Assembly (NCBI GenBank): GCA_047616325.1
Contig: JBLHGN010000219.1
Span: 1-6,318, forward strand
Reading direction: 5' to 3'
DNA from: JBLHGN01 sp047616325
Lineage (GTDB): Bacteria > Pseudomonadota > Gammaproteobacteria > Pseudomonadales > Cellvibrionaceae
DNA: 6,318 nucleotides
The notes under the pieces are model-generated. The model searched no databases and was not told the DNA's origin. It worked only from the letters and a program-made list of their open reading frames with translations. Of this stretch, positions 1-6,097 are shown in pieces. How positions within the stretch are numbered: position 1 is the first letter of the stretch; each line of letters begins with the position of its first letter. The position numbers and the translations under genes were made by a program.

Positions 1-1
1 C

Positions 2-1132
2 GATGCTTTCGTAGAAACTAAATTAATTAGGCGCGTAAAACCGAATGTGAGTAGCTCAGAAGCTGATTCTGTAGATGATGGGCCCTCTTTGGCAGGCTCC
101 ACGGCAAAACAGCCGGCACCGGAAAAACTAGAGCGCGCGGGTAAGCCTACGCAACAAAACGAAACGTTATCCTCTGCAGCAGCCGAACCCCCAAAACAAG
201 CAAACAAGCTGGCTAATGATGGCCTCGTACCATCATCGCTTAACCAAACAAGAATCCCCAGCCTCTCGTGTAAAAAAGAGCGATATTCAGAGCCCGATAT
301 CGCTCCCCCGAAACCTCGTGAAAAGGTGAAGTCAAAGGGTTTTTCCAATCACGAGGTGGACCTTGCCGTATTAGATGAGCATAAGCGTCAGCGTTTACAG
401 CAAATGTTAAGTCGGCAGGCGCTGACTAAAACGCCCAAGTCCGCTCCCACGCATACATGCACGCCTTCAATACAAACCGCATTGATAGCGGAGACTAAAG
501 CGCCTTCTGCTGCGGTGCCCGCAGGAGTTGCTCTTGTTGATGTAGTCGAAGTGCCCGCAGACGAAGGTGATGCATCGGCTGAAGCACCATCGGTAAATGA
601 TGACTCAGAAATTTCGGATACTGCAGAGGTAAGTCAGTCCAGAATTCACCAGTTGTTACAATGGTCTGAAAATGGTCGACCGATTTGGGCTCAAAATCGC
701 TTTGAAATATTGTTGTTTCAGGTAGCCGGTTTGTCATTGGCCGTTCCTTTGGTGGCTTTGGGGCAAATTCTGCAAATTGATAAAAAATTGACGCCGCTCG
801 CGGGTCAATCGGAATGGTTTATGGGAATAATGCCCTCGGCTTTGGGTGACATAAGGGCCGTTAATACCGCGCTTTTTGTAATGCCTGAGCGCTACACTGA
901 ATCGTTTCTTGGCGCCGCTCGTTTTCTTATCTCCATCGATGGTTTGCCCTGGGGGCTAGCAGTGGATGCGGTTAATCAGCCAATTTCATTGATGCCAGAA
1001 GAGGTAAATTGGCGCAGTGTACGCACCAAGCGACCTTGGTTGGCGGGCACAATTAGAGAAAAGATGTGCGCATTGATCGATATTCCTCAAATGGCGAACT
1101 TGCTTGAGAACACTAGCAAAAAGAAACTTTGA
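2..1132 (+). CDS. parP: ParP-type chemotaxis array-positioning protein with C-terminal CheW-like domain (5' partial)
   Basis: The reading frame is open from base 2 to the TGA at 1130-1132. The only in-frame start candidate near the edge is a GTG at 47, which has no Shine-Dalgarno sequence, so I take the gene to begin upstream of the window. Numbering from that GTG gives 361 residues. Residues 1-200 are low-complexity and rich in Pro, Ala, Ser and Glu, so probably disordered, with one charged helix-like stretch (about 104-124, containing EHKRQRLQQML). Residues 207-355 form a CheW-like domain, including RPIWAQNRFEILLFQVAG, WFMGIMP, VMPERY, WGLAVDAV and RPWLAGTIREKMCALID. In Vibrio, ParP uses a CheW-like AIF domain to join CheA and receptor arrays, and its N-terminal part binds the ParA-like ATPase ParC. 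Pseudomonas has an equivalent CheW-domain gene before cheW. The following cheW and DUF2802 genes support this call. A generic CheW-domain protein is the fallback. Confidence 0.85.
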   Translation, partial: DAFVETKLIRRVKPNVSSSEADSVDDGPSLAGSTAKQPAPEKLERAGKPTQQNETLSSAAAEPPKQANKLANDGLVPSSLNQTRIPSLSCKKERYSEPDIAPPKPREKVKSKGFSNHEVDLAVLDEHKRQRLQQMLSRQALTKTPKSAPTHTCTPSIQTALIAETKAPSAAVPAGVALVDVVEVPADEGDASAEAPSVNDDSEISDTAEVSQSRIHQLLQWSENGRPIWAQNRFEILLFQVAGLSLAVPLVALGQILQIDKKLTPLAGQSEWFMGIMPSALGDIRAVNTALFVMPERYTESFLGAARFLISIDGLPWGLAVDAVNQPISLMPEEVNWRSVRTKRPWLAGTIREKMCALIDIPQMANLLENTSKKKL

Positions 1133-1280
1133 GCAAAGCTGTTTGGCTTTTGGTGCCGTTCCGTGCGGCAGGGCAGCGCTGTATGCGGGGCTATATGCAA
1201 TCTGGGAGCTGGATGAGGGGTGCCGTTGCAATGTGCCGTGGCCATCTACAGGGTTTTTTTCTCTTAATGTATCCAATGTG

Positions 1281-1297
1281 CTGGCACAGATGCTGCT
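1281..1297 (+). promoter_or_regulatory. Candidate sigma-54 (-24/-12) promoter for cheW
   Basis: CTGGCACAGATGCTGCT fits the RpoN pattern YTGGCACG-N4-TTGCW. The YTGGCAC block is exact, and the GG (1283-1284) and GC (1295-1296) are separated by the required 10 nt. There are two mismatches: A for G after CTGGCAC, and C for the first T of TTGC. The predicted transcript start is near 1308, about 70 nt before the chosen cheW start. Sigma-54 control of flagellar and chemotaxis genes is known in Vibrio and Pseudomonas, but this site is predicted from sequence alone. No enhancer-binding site was identified. Confidence 0.5.
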
Positions 1298-1377
1298 TTT
1301 AACTATATTGAAAGGGTATATCTTGTGAAATGCACCAGAATTTTGACGCTAAACATACCTTTTTTGGAAACTTCCCT

Positions 1378-1863
1378 ATGAGTAGCAAGCTAAAAAACAA
1401 ACAAGACTCCGAAGATCCTGTATTACAGTGGGTTACCTTCAAATTGGCAGGTGAAAAATATGGCGTAAACGTCATGCAGGTCCAAGAGGTGTTGCGCTAT
1501 ACCGAGATTGCGGCTGTGCCCGGTGCTCCGCCTTACGTGCTAGGTATTATTAATCTGCGTGGCAGTGTCGTTTCAGTGATTGATACGCGCGATCGTTTTG
1601 GTTTGCCCTCTATAGATGTTACCGATGATGCCCGCATTGTGGTGATAGAGGCGGAGACGCACGTCGTTGGTGTTTTGGTGGATAGTGTGGCTGAAGTCGT
1701 ATATTTGAAACTATCCGAAATCGAAGCGGTACCCAGTATCGGCAATGATGAAAGTGCGAAATTTATTCAAGGTGTTAGCCACAAAAACAATGAGTTGTTA
1801 ATTTTAATCGAGTTGGATAAGTTGCTCACTGATGATGAATGGTCAGAAATAGAGCCATTCTAG
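1378..1863 (+). CDS. cheW: Chemotaxis coupling protein CheW
   Basis: This 161-residue protein is a cytoplasmic scaffold that links methyl-accepting chemotaxis receptors to the histidine kinase CheA. It is a single CheW domain of normal family length. Residues 16-40 (LQWVTFKLAGEKYGVNVMQVQEV) begin the fold. VPGAPPYVLGIINLRG follows (about 48-62), with Arg61 in the conserved NLRG motif used for CheA and receptor contact, and then VVSVIDTRDRFGL. The frame is open back to an ATG at 1330, but I chose 1378: it has GGAA at 1366-1369 with an 8-nt spacer, and the extra 16 residues (MHQNFDAKHTFFGNFP) are not expected for the family. It follows the ParP-type gene after a 245-bp gap, which may hold its own sigma-54 promoter, and precedes the DUF2802 gene by 106 bp. 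Confidence 0.97.
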   Translation: MSSKLKNKQDSEDPVLQWVTFKLAGEKYGVNVMQVQEVLRYTEIAAVPGAPPYVLGIINLRGSVVSVIDTRDRFGLPSIDVTDDARIVVIEAETHVVGVLVDSVAEVVYLKLSEIEAVPSIGNDESAKFIQGVSHKNNELLILIELDKLLTDDEWSEIEPF

Positions 1864-1872
1864 TGTGAACTT

Positions 1873-1904
1873 AGGCAAGCAGTAGAGGTTTTTTTTGCTT
1901 GTCT
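1873..1904 (+). other. Stem-loop with a T tract in its loop, between cheW and DUF2802
   Basis: AGGCAAGCA (1873-1881) pairs with TGCTTGTCT (1896-1904), giving nine base pairs including one G-T pair and a 14-nt loop. A run of T (1889-1896) lies in the loop and first stem base rather than after the stem, so this is not a standard intrinsic terminator. A second small dyad, CCAAT-CGAT-ATTGG, follows at 1913-1926. Together they could attenuate transcription or process the mRNA between cheW and the next gene. No function is proven. Confidence 0.35.
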
Positions 1905-1969
1905 ATTCGGCACCAATCGATATTGGCAGTTTAATCAAATAAAGTTGTTAGTTGAGAGAGTGGCGTTAC

Positions 1970-2383
1970 GTGGAACTATCCAAAAATTTCATTGAATTAT
2001 GGCCTTACTTTGCGGCGGTAGCGTTTAGCTGCACAGTTTTTTCACTTATATTTACGTCGTTTGTCGTCGGCGGTTTAAATAAGCAGCATAAGCGTCAAAT
2101 GAAACGCATGGAGACCAATATAAGTGTTCTCACCTCAGGTTCATTGGGGATGGGTCAGAAAATGATTGCTATCGAAGGGAAGTTGCACAAGTTACAGGCG
2201 TCGCTGAACGAATTAAAGCAAAGTGATATAGATTATTCCTACACAAGAGCACAAAAATTAATAGAGCAGGGCGTTGATAGTCGTGCAGTCGCGGCAAACA
2301 GTGGCCTTTCTTCCTCAGAAATTAATCTAATGCGTTTGATGTATCAGCAAGAGAAATCAGTGTGCGATTTCGCGCATGAATAA
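1970..2383 (+). CDS. DUF2802 family membrane-anchored protein of the chemotaxis cluster
   Basis: The protein has 137 residues from a GTG start at 1970, chosen because GAGAGAG (1954-1960) lies 9 nt upstream. A TTG at 1952 in the same frame would add six residues but has no clear ribosome site. Residues about 11-35 (WPYFAAVAFSCTVFSLIFTSFVVGG) form one transmembrane helix, followed by a basic stretch (KQHKRQMKR) and a probable coiled coil to about residue 86. The C-terminal part (about 88-125) carries the family pattern Y-x-x-A-x-x-L-I-x-x-G, then SRAVAANSGLSSSEINLM, which resembles a helix-turn-helix. DUF2802 proteins commonly follow parP-cheW in Vibrio and Pseudomonas chemotaxis clusters, but I know of no assigned function. 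A role in anchoring or organising the polar array is only an inference from context. Its end overlaps the next gene by 8 nt. Confidence 0.85.
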   Translation: MELSKNFIELWPYFAAVAFSCTVFSLIFTSFVVGGLNKQHKRQMKRMETNISVLTSGSLGMGQKMIAIEGKLHKLQASLNELKQSDIDYSYTRAQKLIEQGVDSRAVAANSGLSSSEINLMRLMYQQEKSVCDFAHE

Positions 2384-3101
2384 TCAGGTGTTTCGACTTC
2401 TTTTCTTGCTAGTATTTTGTGTTAATTTGACAAGCTGTGCACTATCGGATCGAGTTGTTTACGAAGATAGCGAAGGGTTAATTCCAAAAACGGTTTTCGA
2501 TAAAATTGAAAATACTAATGCACGTAAAAAAGTTGTCACTGCACACTTTGGTGAGCCGGATCACGTCGATAAAATTTCTGAAGAGTTAGCAGTTTATACC
2601 TACCGGCTTCAGCGTACGCATATTCGCAACGGGCACCTACTTTTTCTCTTTCGATCGGGAGGTAGGGTCGACGATCTTGTCTATTACCACGTTGCCATAA
2701 AAAATGATGTTGTAAAAAAAGCGTGGTCTGACGATAGCGCCTCTGTCAGCATAAAGGATAGACGGTTAAGAAGTTTGGCAACACTTTCGGTCGATGTGTC
2801 AAACCAAAAAAGTTCAAGGTTCTTGTTTAACTGGAAGTTGCCTTTTATGAAAAAGAAGCCAGCGGCGGAAAATAAAAAAAATCTGGACAGTTCCGCATAT
2901 GTTAATGCGACAAACAAAAACGAGGCAATATCTGCTGCAAGGAAAGCAGCGGTAGAAGGTGGTTCAACTTCCCGAGATATTGCTGTGGGTGAGACCGCAG
3001 ACGAGGCAAGGCAGAAAGAACCTGCTTCAGGTGAAATTACGACTCCTAGCCCGCCAGTAATTATTAATCAAAAAGAATTAGACTTCGGCGATAAAAATTA
3101 A
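2376..3101 (+). CDS. Putative outer-membrane lipoprotein, possible BamE/SmpA-like fold, function unknown
   Basis: I do not recognise a specific family for this 241-residue protein. Residues 1-21 form a lipoprotein signal (Arg7, hydrophobic core LLFLLVFCVN, lipobox LTSC with Cys21). Ala at +2 favours the outer membrane. Residues about 38-117 look like a compact alpha/beta domain: a helix (VFDKIENTNARKKVVTAHFG), a GEPD turn (59-62), then strand-like segments (LAVYTYRLQRT, LLFLFRSGGRVDDLVYYHVA). This order resembles BamE/SmpA-like small lipoproteins but is only a fold-level guess. Residues 150-241 are Lys-, Ala- and Glu-rich and probably disordered. The ATG overlaps the DUF2802 stop (ATGAATAA), and no good Shine-Dalgarno is visible, which suggests translational coupling. 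Its place behind chemotaxis genes does not by itself show a chemotaxis role. Confidence 0.8.
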   Translation: MNNQVFRLLFLLVFCVNLTSCALSDRVVYEDSEGLIPKTVFDKIENTNARKKVVTAHFGEPDHVDKISEELAVYTYRLQRTHIRNGHLLFLFRSGGRVDDLVYYHVAIKNDVVKKAWSDDSASVSIKDRRLRSLATLSVDVSNQKSSRFLFNWKLPFMKKKPAAENKKNLDSSAYVNATNKNEAISAARKAAVEGGSTSRDIAVGETADEARQKEPASGEITTPSPPVIINQKELDFGDKN

Positions 3102-3117
3102 AAGGATCCTTGGTGTC

Positions 3118-3147
3118 GGCAATAAAAGATTGCCTGCTTTAAAAAGC
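3118..3147. terminator. Weak paired hairpins after the lipoprotein gene
   Basis: GGCAAT-AAAAG-ATTGCC (3118-3134) is a perfect 6-bp stem beginning 17 nt after the lipoprotein stop. It is followed at once by GCTTTAAAAAGC (3136-3147), which can form a short second stem. Neither has a strong downstream T run, so a standard Rho-independent terminator is not clear. The position between convergent genes is the main support. Confidence 0.3.
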
Positions 3148-3206
3148 TGCCTGTTGTAGTAAGTTGCGCCGTTTAAGTAGGGCTAATTACAAGTGCCGCA
3201 TCCTAT

Positions 3207-3223
3207 AAAAATATTGCCAATAT
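3207..3223 (-). terminator. Weak A/T-rich terminator candidate for nadB
   Basis: On the minus strand, ATATTGGCAATAT (3223-3211) forms a 5-bp stem of A-T pairs only and is followed by a run of five T (3211-3207). It starts about 20 nt beyond the nadB stop codon. The stem is weak, so termination here is plausible but unproven. Confidence 0.3.
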
Positions 3224-3244
3224 AAGTGAGCGTACAGATTGTTT

Positions 3245-4918
3245 TTAATTGTGTACTATTACATTTTGCGCGGCGTGATTCATCGGCACAAGTACAGTAT
3301 CTTGTGCGATTTTGGAGGTCTCGGGATAATCTAGAGAGTAATGTAGGCCACGACTTTCTTTTCTCGATATCGCTGATCGAATTATTAGTTCAGCCACCAT
3401 TGTAAGATTTCTTAACTCGATAAGGTCGTTACTGATTTTGTAATTAGAGTAGTACTCATTGATTTCTTTTTGCAGAAGTTTAATGCGATGGGTGGCCCTT
3501 TCTAAGCGTTTGCGGGTGCGTACAATACCGACGTAATCCCACATGAAGCGCCTTAGTTCCTCCCAGTTGTGCGAAATAACAACGTCTTCGTCTGAATTGG
3601 TCACGCGTGATTCATCCCATTCGGGTGAAGGCAGAAGTTGTGCGATTGAATCGAGTTGCGTGTCTATGGCATCGGCTGCCGATTTTGCGTAGACCAGACA
3701 CTCCAGTAGAGAATTACTCGCCATGCGATTGGCACCATGTAGGCCGGTAAATGAAGTCTCGCCGATGGCGTAAAGGTTGTTGAGGTCGGTTTCACCGCAG
3801 AGGTTCACAGCGATACCACCGCAGGTGTAGTGAGCAGCAGGCACAACTGGGATGGCTTCTTTGGTTATGTCGATACCAAATTCCAGGCAGCGCTCGCGTA
3901 CGGTGGGGAAGTGCTTGATTATAAAATCTTCCGATTTATGGCTGATATCTAAATATACGCAATCACTGCCGACACGCTTCATTTCATAGTCGATAGCTCT
4001 TGCTACAACGTCGCGTGGTGCCAGCTCTTTCAATGGGTGAAACTTGTGCATAAATGGCTCGCCGTCGGGCAAGCGAAGTTTTGCACCTTCGCCCCGCAGA
4101 GCCTCGGTAATAAGAAATGACTTTGCTTTAGGGTGATACAGGCAGGTTGGGTGGAATTGATTGAATTCCATATTGGTGACGCGACAGCCTGCGCGCCAAG
4201 CCATTGCAATGCCGTCTCCAGACGCGCCGTCAGGGTTGCTGGTATAGAGGTAGACTTTACTCGCTCCGCCAGTTGCCAGAACCACTGTTTTGGCTTGGAA
4301 TACCTCCACGCAATCTTTTTCTCGATTGAACACATATGCGCCTGCGCAGCGAATTTTTTCACTATAGGGGTCAATTTGTTTAATCAAATCTACCGCAATA
4401 TGGTGTTCGAAGATTTCCAAGCTGGAGACGCGATGAGCTTGCTGAAGAAGTGTCGAATGCACGGCCATGCCAGTGGCATCTGCGCTATGAATGATTCTTC
4501 GGCGACTGTGGCCTCCTTCCTGAGTGAGGTGAAAGTCTGTAGAATTGTGTGATTTAGTGAAATTAACCCCTAGTTTAACCAGCCAATCAATGGCTTCCTT
4601 GCTGTGACGAACAGTAAATTCTACTGCGATCTTGTGGCACAGGCCACCGCCAGCATCTAAAGTGTCTTGAACATGGGATTCAATGGTGTCCTCATCGTCA
4701 AGCACGGCGGCTATACCGCCTTGTGCATACCATGTAGAACCTTCGTTTGGTTCGCCTTTGCTTAATACCGCAACGCTGTGCTTCTTTGCCAGGTGCAAGG
4801 CAAGGGTGAGGCCGGCAGCCCCGCTACCAATCACAAGTACGTCAAAGTTTCGAAGGTTAGTTTTGTTGGTGTGTATAGGCAAGAGTGATATCTCATGGAA
4901 GGTTATAGGGGGTGGCAA
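3245..4918 (-). CDS. nadB: L-aspartate oxidase NadB
   Basis: This cytoplasmic FAD enzyme oxidises L-aspartate to iminoaspartate, which NadA condenses with dihydroxyacetone phosphate to quinolinate for NAD synthesis. The frame gives 557 residues. The FAD-binding motif is DVLVIGSGAAGL (26-37), followed by STWYAQGGIAAV (61-72) and GGHSRRRIIHSADATG (135-150). The expected active-site residues are all present: His256 in FHPT, Arg302 in APRD, His363 in PAAHYTCGG and Arg398 in GANRMASNSLLE. As I recall the E. coli numbering (244, 290, 351, 386), all four are offset by exactly 12, so the core is collinear. The C-terminal helical domain (NWEELRRFMWDYVGIVRT onward) is complete. No ATG start exists. TTG at 4918 is the longest option. 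TTG at 4882 (545 residues, weak GAG 9 nt upstream) fits usual family length better. A TAG at 4924-4922 blocks further extension. It is convergent with the lipoprotein gene and divergent from rpoE. Confidence 0.97.
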   Translation of the reverse strand: MPPPITFHEISLLPIHTNKTNLRNFDVLVIGSGAAGLTLALHLAKKHSVAVLSKGEPNEGSTWYAQGGIAAVLDDEDTIESHVQDTLDAGGGLCHKIAVEFTVRHSKEAIDWLVKLGVNFTKSHNSTDFHLTQEGGHSRRRIIHSADATGMAVHSTLLQQAHRVSSLEIFEHHIAVDLIKQIDPYSEKIRCAGAYVFNREKDCVEVFQAKTVVLATGGASKVYLYTSNPDGASGDGIAMAWRAGCRVTNMEFNQFHPTCLYHPKAKSFLITEALRGEGAKLRLPDGEPFMHKFHPLKELAPRDVVARAIDYEMKRVGSDCVYLDISHKSEDFIIKHFPTVRERCLEFGIDITKEAIPVVPAAHYTCGGIAVNLCGETDLNNLYAIGETSFTGLHGANRMASNSLLECLVYAKSAADAIDTQLDSIAQLLPSPEWDESRVTNSDEDVVISHNWEELRRFMWDYVGIVRTRKRLERATHRIKLLQKEINEYYSNYKISNDLIELRNLTMVAELIIRSAISRKESRGLHYSLDYPETSKIAQDTVLVPMNHAAQNVIVHN

Positions 4919-4962
4919 TAGCTACTGTGTGTCGAGTGAATTGTAAGCACTCACAAACACCG

Positions 4963-4992
4963 AGCCAAATTTAGCTTTGCTTTGCTCAGCAA
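4963..4992. promoter_or_regulatory. Two adjacent palindromes in the nadB leader
   Basis: AGCCAAATTTAGCT (4963-4976) is a 14-bp palindrome with one mismatched pair. TTGCTCAGCAA (4982-4992) is a perfect 11-bp palindrome with a single central base. Both lie between the predicted nadB promoter and its start codon, where a repressor site or leader RNA structure would be effective. I cannot match either to a named NAD regulator. Confidence 0.25.
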
Positions 4993-5018
4993 GACCAGCA
5001 GTTTTCAGAAAATTGATA

Positions 5019-5046
5019 TTTATACAATCTAGCCGTTGCTATGCAA
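5019..5046 (-). promoter_or_regulatory. Candidate sigma-70 promoter for nadB
   Basis: Read on the minus strand, TTGCAT (5046-5041) and TATAAA (5024-5019) are separated by 16 nt. The -10 box matches TATAAT at five of six positions, while the -35 box keeps only TTG clearly. The predicted start near 5012 would give a leader of about 95-130 nt, depending on which TTG starts nadB. Confidence 0.45.
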
Positions 5047-5249
5047 GTGAAATATACGATAGTAGCGCTCTGTTATGCTAGTAAAGCATTGATTTTCGTG
5101 AATTTGCCATCACTAAGGGCTCAGAATGGCGGTAAATATATAAATATTTGCGGGTTTATCTGTTTACGTGGTTGTTCCGCAGGTAGGGTGCCAGCGGCGT
5201 CTTTATCTGGGGCTTCCATCCGGTTCTTTCCCTGCCCCTTGTCTGTGAG

Positions 5250-5278
5250 GGAACTTAATCGAAGAGATTACATCTATT
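5250..5278 (+). promoter_or_regulatory. Candidate sigma-E (RpoE/AlgU) autoregulatory promoter of rpoE
   Basis: GGAACTT (5250-5256) is an exact sigma-E -35 element. After a 16-nt spacer comes TCTATT (5273-5278), close to the TCTGAT-type -10 seen in known sigma-E promoters, and the spacing is typical. Transcription would start near 5284 and leave a leader of roughly 230 nt before rpoE. Autoregulation from such a promoter is well established for rpoE in enteric bacteria and algU in Pseudomonas. Confidence 0.65.
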
Positions 5279-5375
5279 GCCCATAATAAAGTGCCTGGCG
5301 TCAAATAGACAGTTAACTGCGTAATGGCTAGAGGCGTATTAGGCAATACCGTTTGAGTTCGCTGTAAATATTGTG

Positions 5376-5401
5376 AAGGTATCGCACGATTAAGGTATCG
5401 C
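5376..5401. repeat. 10-bp direct repeat AAGGTATCGC in the rpoE leader
   Basis: AAGGTATCGC occurs at 5376-5385 and again at 5392-5401, a 16-bp period. It lies between the predicted sigma-E promoter and rpoE. The repeat is exact but its role is unknown. It could be a regulator site for a second, closer rpoE promoter, or chance. Confidence 0.5.
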
Positions 5402-5512
5402 CCATAATTACAAGCAGCTTGAGAATATTAAGAATTAGCAGGCACTCCATGTTGCTTGACCATATTGCTGATAGTTAATAACTGAATGAATACTATATTT
5501 GGGGAAGCATGA

Positions 5513-6097
5513 ATGACAGCGCAACCGGCGCAGGATACAGACCGACAGCTCGTTGAGCGGGTTCAGGCAGGCGATAAGCGCGCTTTTGATCTCTTGGTTC
5601 TGAAATATCAGCACAAAATTATTTCCATTATTAGTCGATACGTTAAAGATTCGGCAGAGGTGTACGATGTCGCTCAGGAAGCTTTTATTAAAGCTTATCG
5701 GGCCATTGGTAACTTTCGTGGAGAGAGTGCCTTTTATACTTGGATATACCGCATTGCAATCAATACCGCTAAAAACCATTTGGTTTCGCGTGGGCGAAGG
5801 CCGCCATCAAGCGATGTTGACGTAGAGGACGCGGAATTTTATTCGGGCAGCGATTTGCTCAAAGATGTGGCCTCTCCTGAAGGGGAATTAATGCGAGACC
5901 AGCTGGAAGCTTTAGTGAATAAGGCCATTAGCGATCTGCCTGAAGATCTACGTACGGCTGTGACGTTGAGAGAAATGGATGGCCTCAGCTATGAAGATAT
6001 TGCCGATGTTATGGGCTGCCCTGTCGGCACGGTGCGTTCGAGGATATTCCGGGCCCGCGAGGCCATTGATAAACAAATAGCCCCTTTGCTATCTTAG
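5513..6097 (+). CDS. rpoE: Extracytoplasmic-function sigma factor RpoE (AlgU)
   Basis: This 194-residue sigma factor directs RNA polymerase to envelope-stress promoters and is normally held at the inner membrane by the anti-sigma factor RseA/MucA. Length matches E. coli RpoE (191) and Pseudomonas AlgU (193). Sigma region 2 spans about 12-93, with DRQLVERVQAGDKRAFDLLV, YDVAQEAFIKAYRAIGNFRG and the -10-recognition segment SAFYTWIYRIAINTAKNHL. A linker (94-125) follows, then region 4 (about 128-185), with LPEDLRTAVTLREMDGLSYEDIA and the DNA-binding helix GTVRSRIFRAREAI. The ATG at 5513 has GGGGAAG (5501-5507) five nt upstream. An ATG at 5509 is out of frame. A sigma-E type promoter lies upstream. 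No anti-sigma gene is seen in the remaining 221 bp, so it probably starts just beyond the window. Confidence 0.97.
   Translation: MTAQPAQDTDRQLVERVQAGDKRAFDLLVLKYQHKIISIISRYVKDSAEVYDVAQEAFIKAYRAIGNFRGESAFYTWIYRIAINTAKNHLVSRGRRPPSSDVDVEDAEFYSGSDLLKDVASPEGELMRDQLEALVNKAISDLPEDLRTAVTLREMDGLSYEDIADVMGCPVGTVRSRIFRAREAIDKQIAPLLS

Larger units (their letters stand above)
4919..5512. other. Divergent intergenic region between nadB and rpoE
   Basis: This 594-bp stretch separates the divergent nadB and rpoE genes. It holds the predicted nadB promoter with leader palindromes, a strong sigma-E promoter candidate (5250-5278), a 10-bp direct repeat (5376-5401) and a repeated GCCCATAAT (5279-5287 and 5400-5408). 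An 81-codon frame at 5041-5286 lacks a ribosome site and overlaps the nadB promoter, so I do not call it a gene. No intrinsic terminator is visible, so a separate small RNA gene is not supported. Confidence 0.6.

Noticed and set aside
1104..1328. 74-codon plus-strand frame overlapping the end of the ParP-type gene
   Set aside because: It begins at a TTG inside the upstream gene with no ribosome site, contains the sigma-54 candidate and resembles no protein family.
1330..1377. Upstream ATG that would extend CheW by 16 residues
   Set aside because: The AAGGG upstream is 13 nt away, while the ATG at 1378 has GGAA at a better distance and gives normal CheW length.
1867..1872. GAACTT after cheW as a sigma-E -35 box
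   Set aside because: At the required spacing the sequence is a T run, not a TCTGA-like -10 element.
4133..4552. 139-codon plus-strand frame opposite nadB
   Set aside because: It lies fully antisense to a strongly conserved enzyme gene, and its Cys-rich composition is typical of a shadow frame.
5041..5286. 81-codon plus-strand open frame between nadB and rpoE
   Set aside because: It has no ribosome site, overlaps the predicted nadB promoter and the sigma-E promoter, and has no recognisable domain.
5456..5499. Sigma-70 promoter just before rpoE (TTGACC with A/T-rich sequence)
   Set aside because: TTGACC is a good -35, but no -10-like hexamer lies at 16-18 nt, and TATATT at 5494 is too far away.
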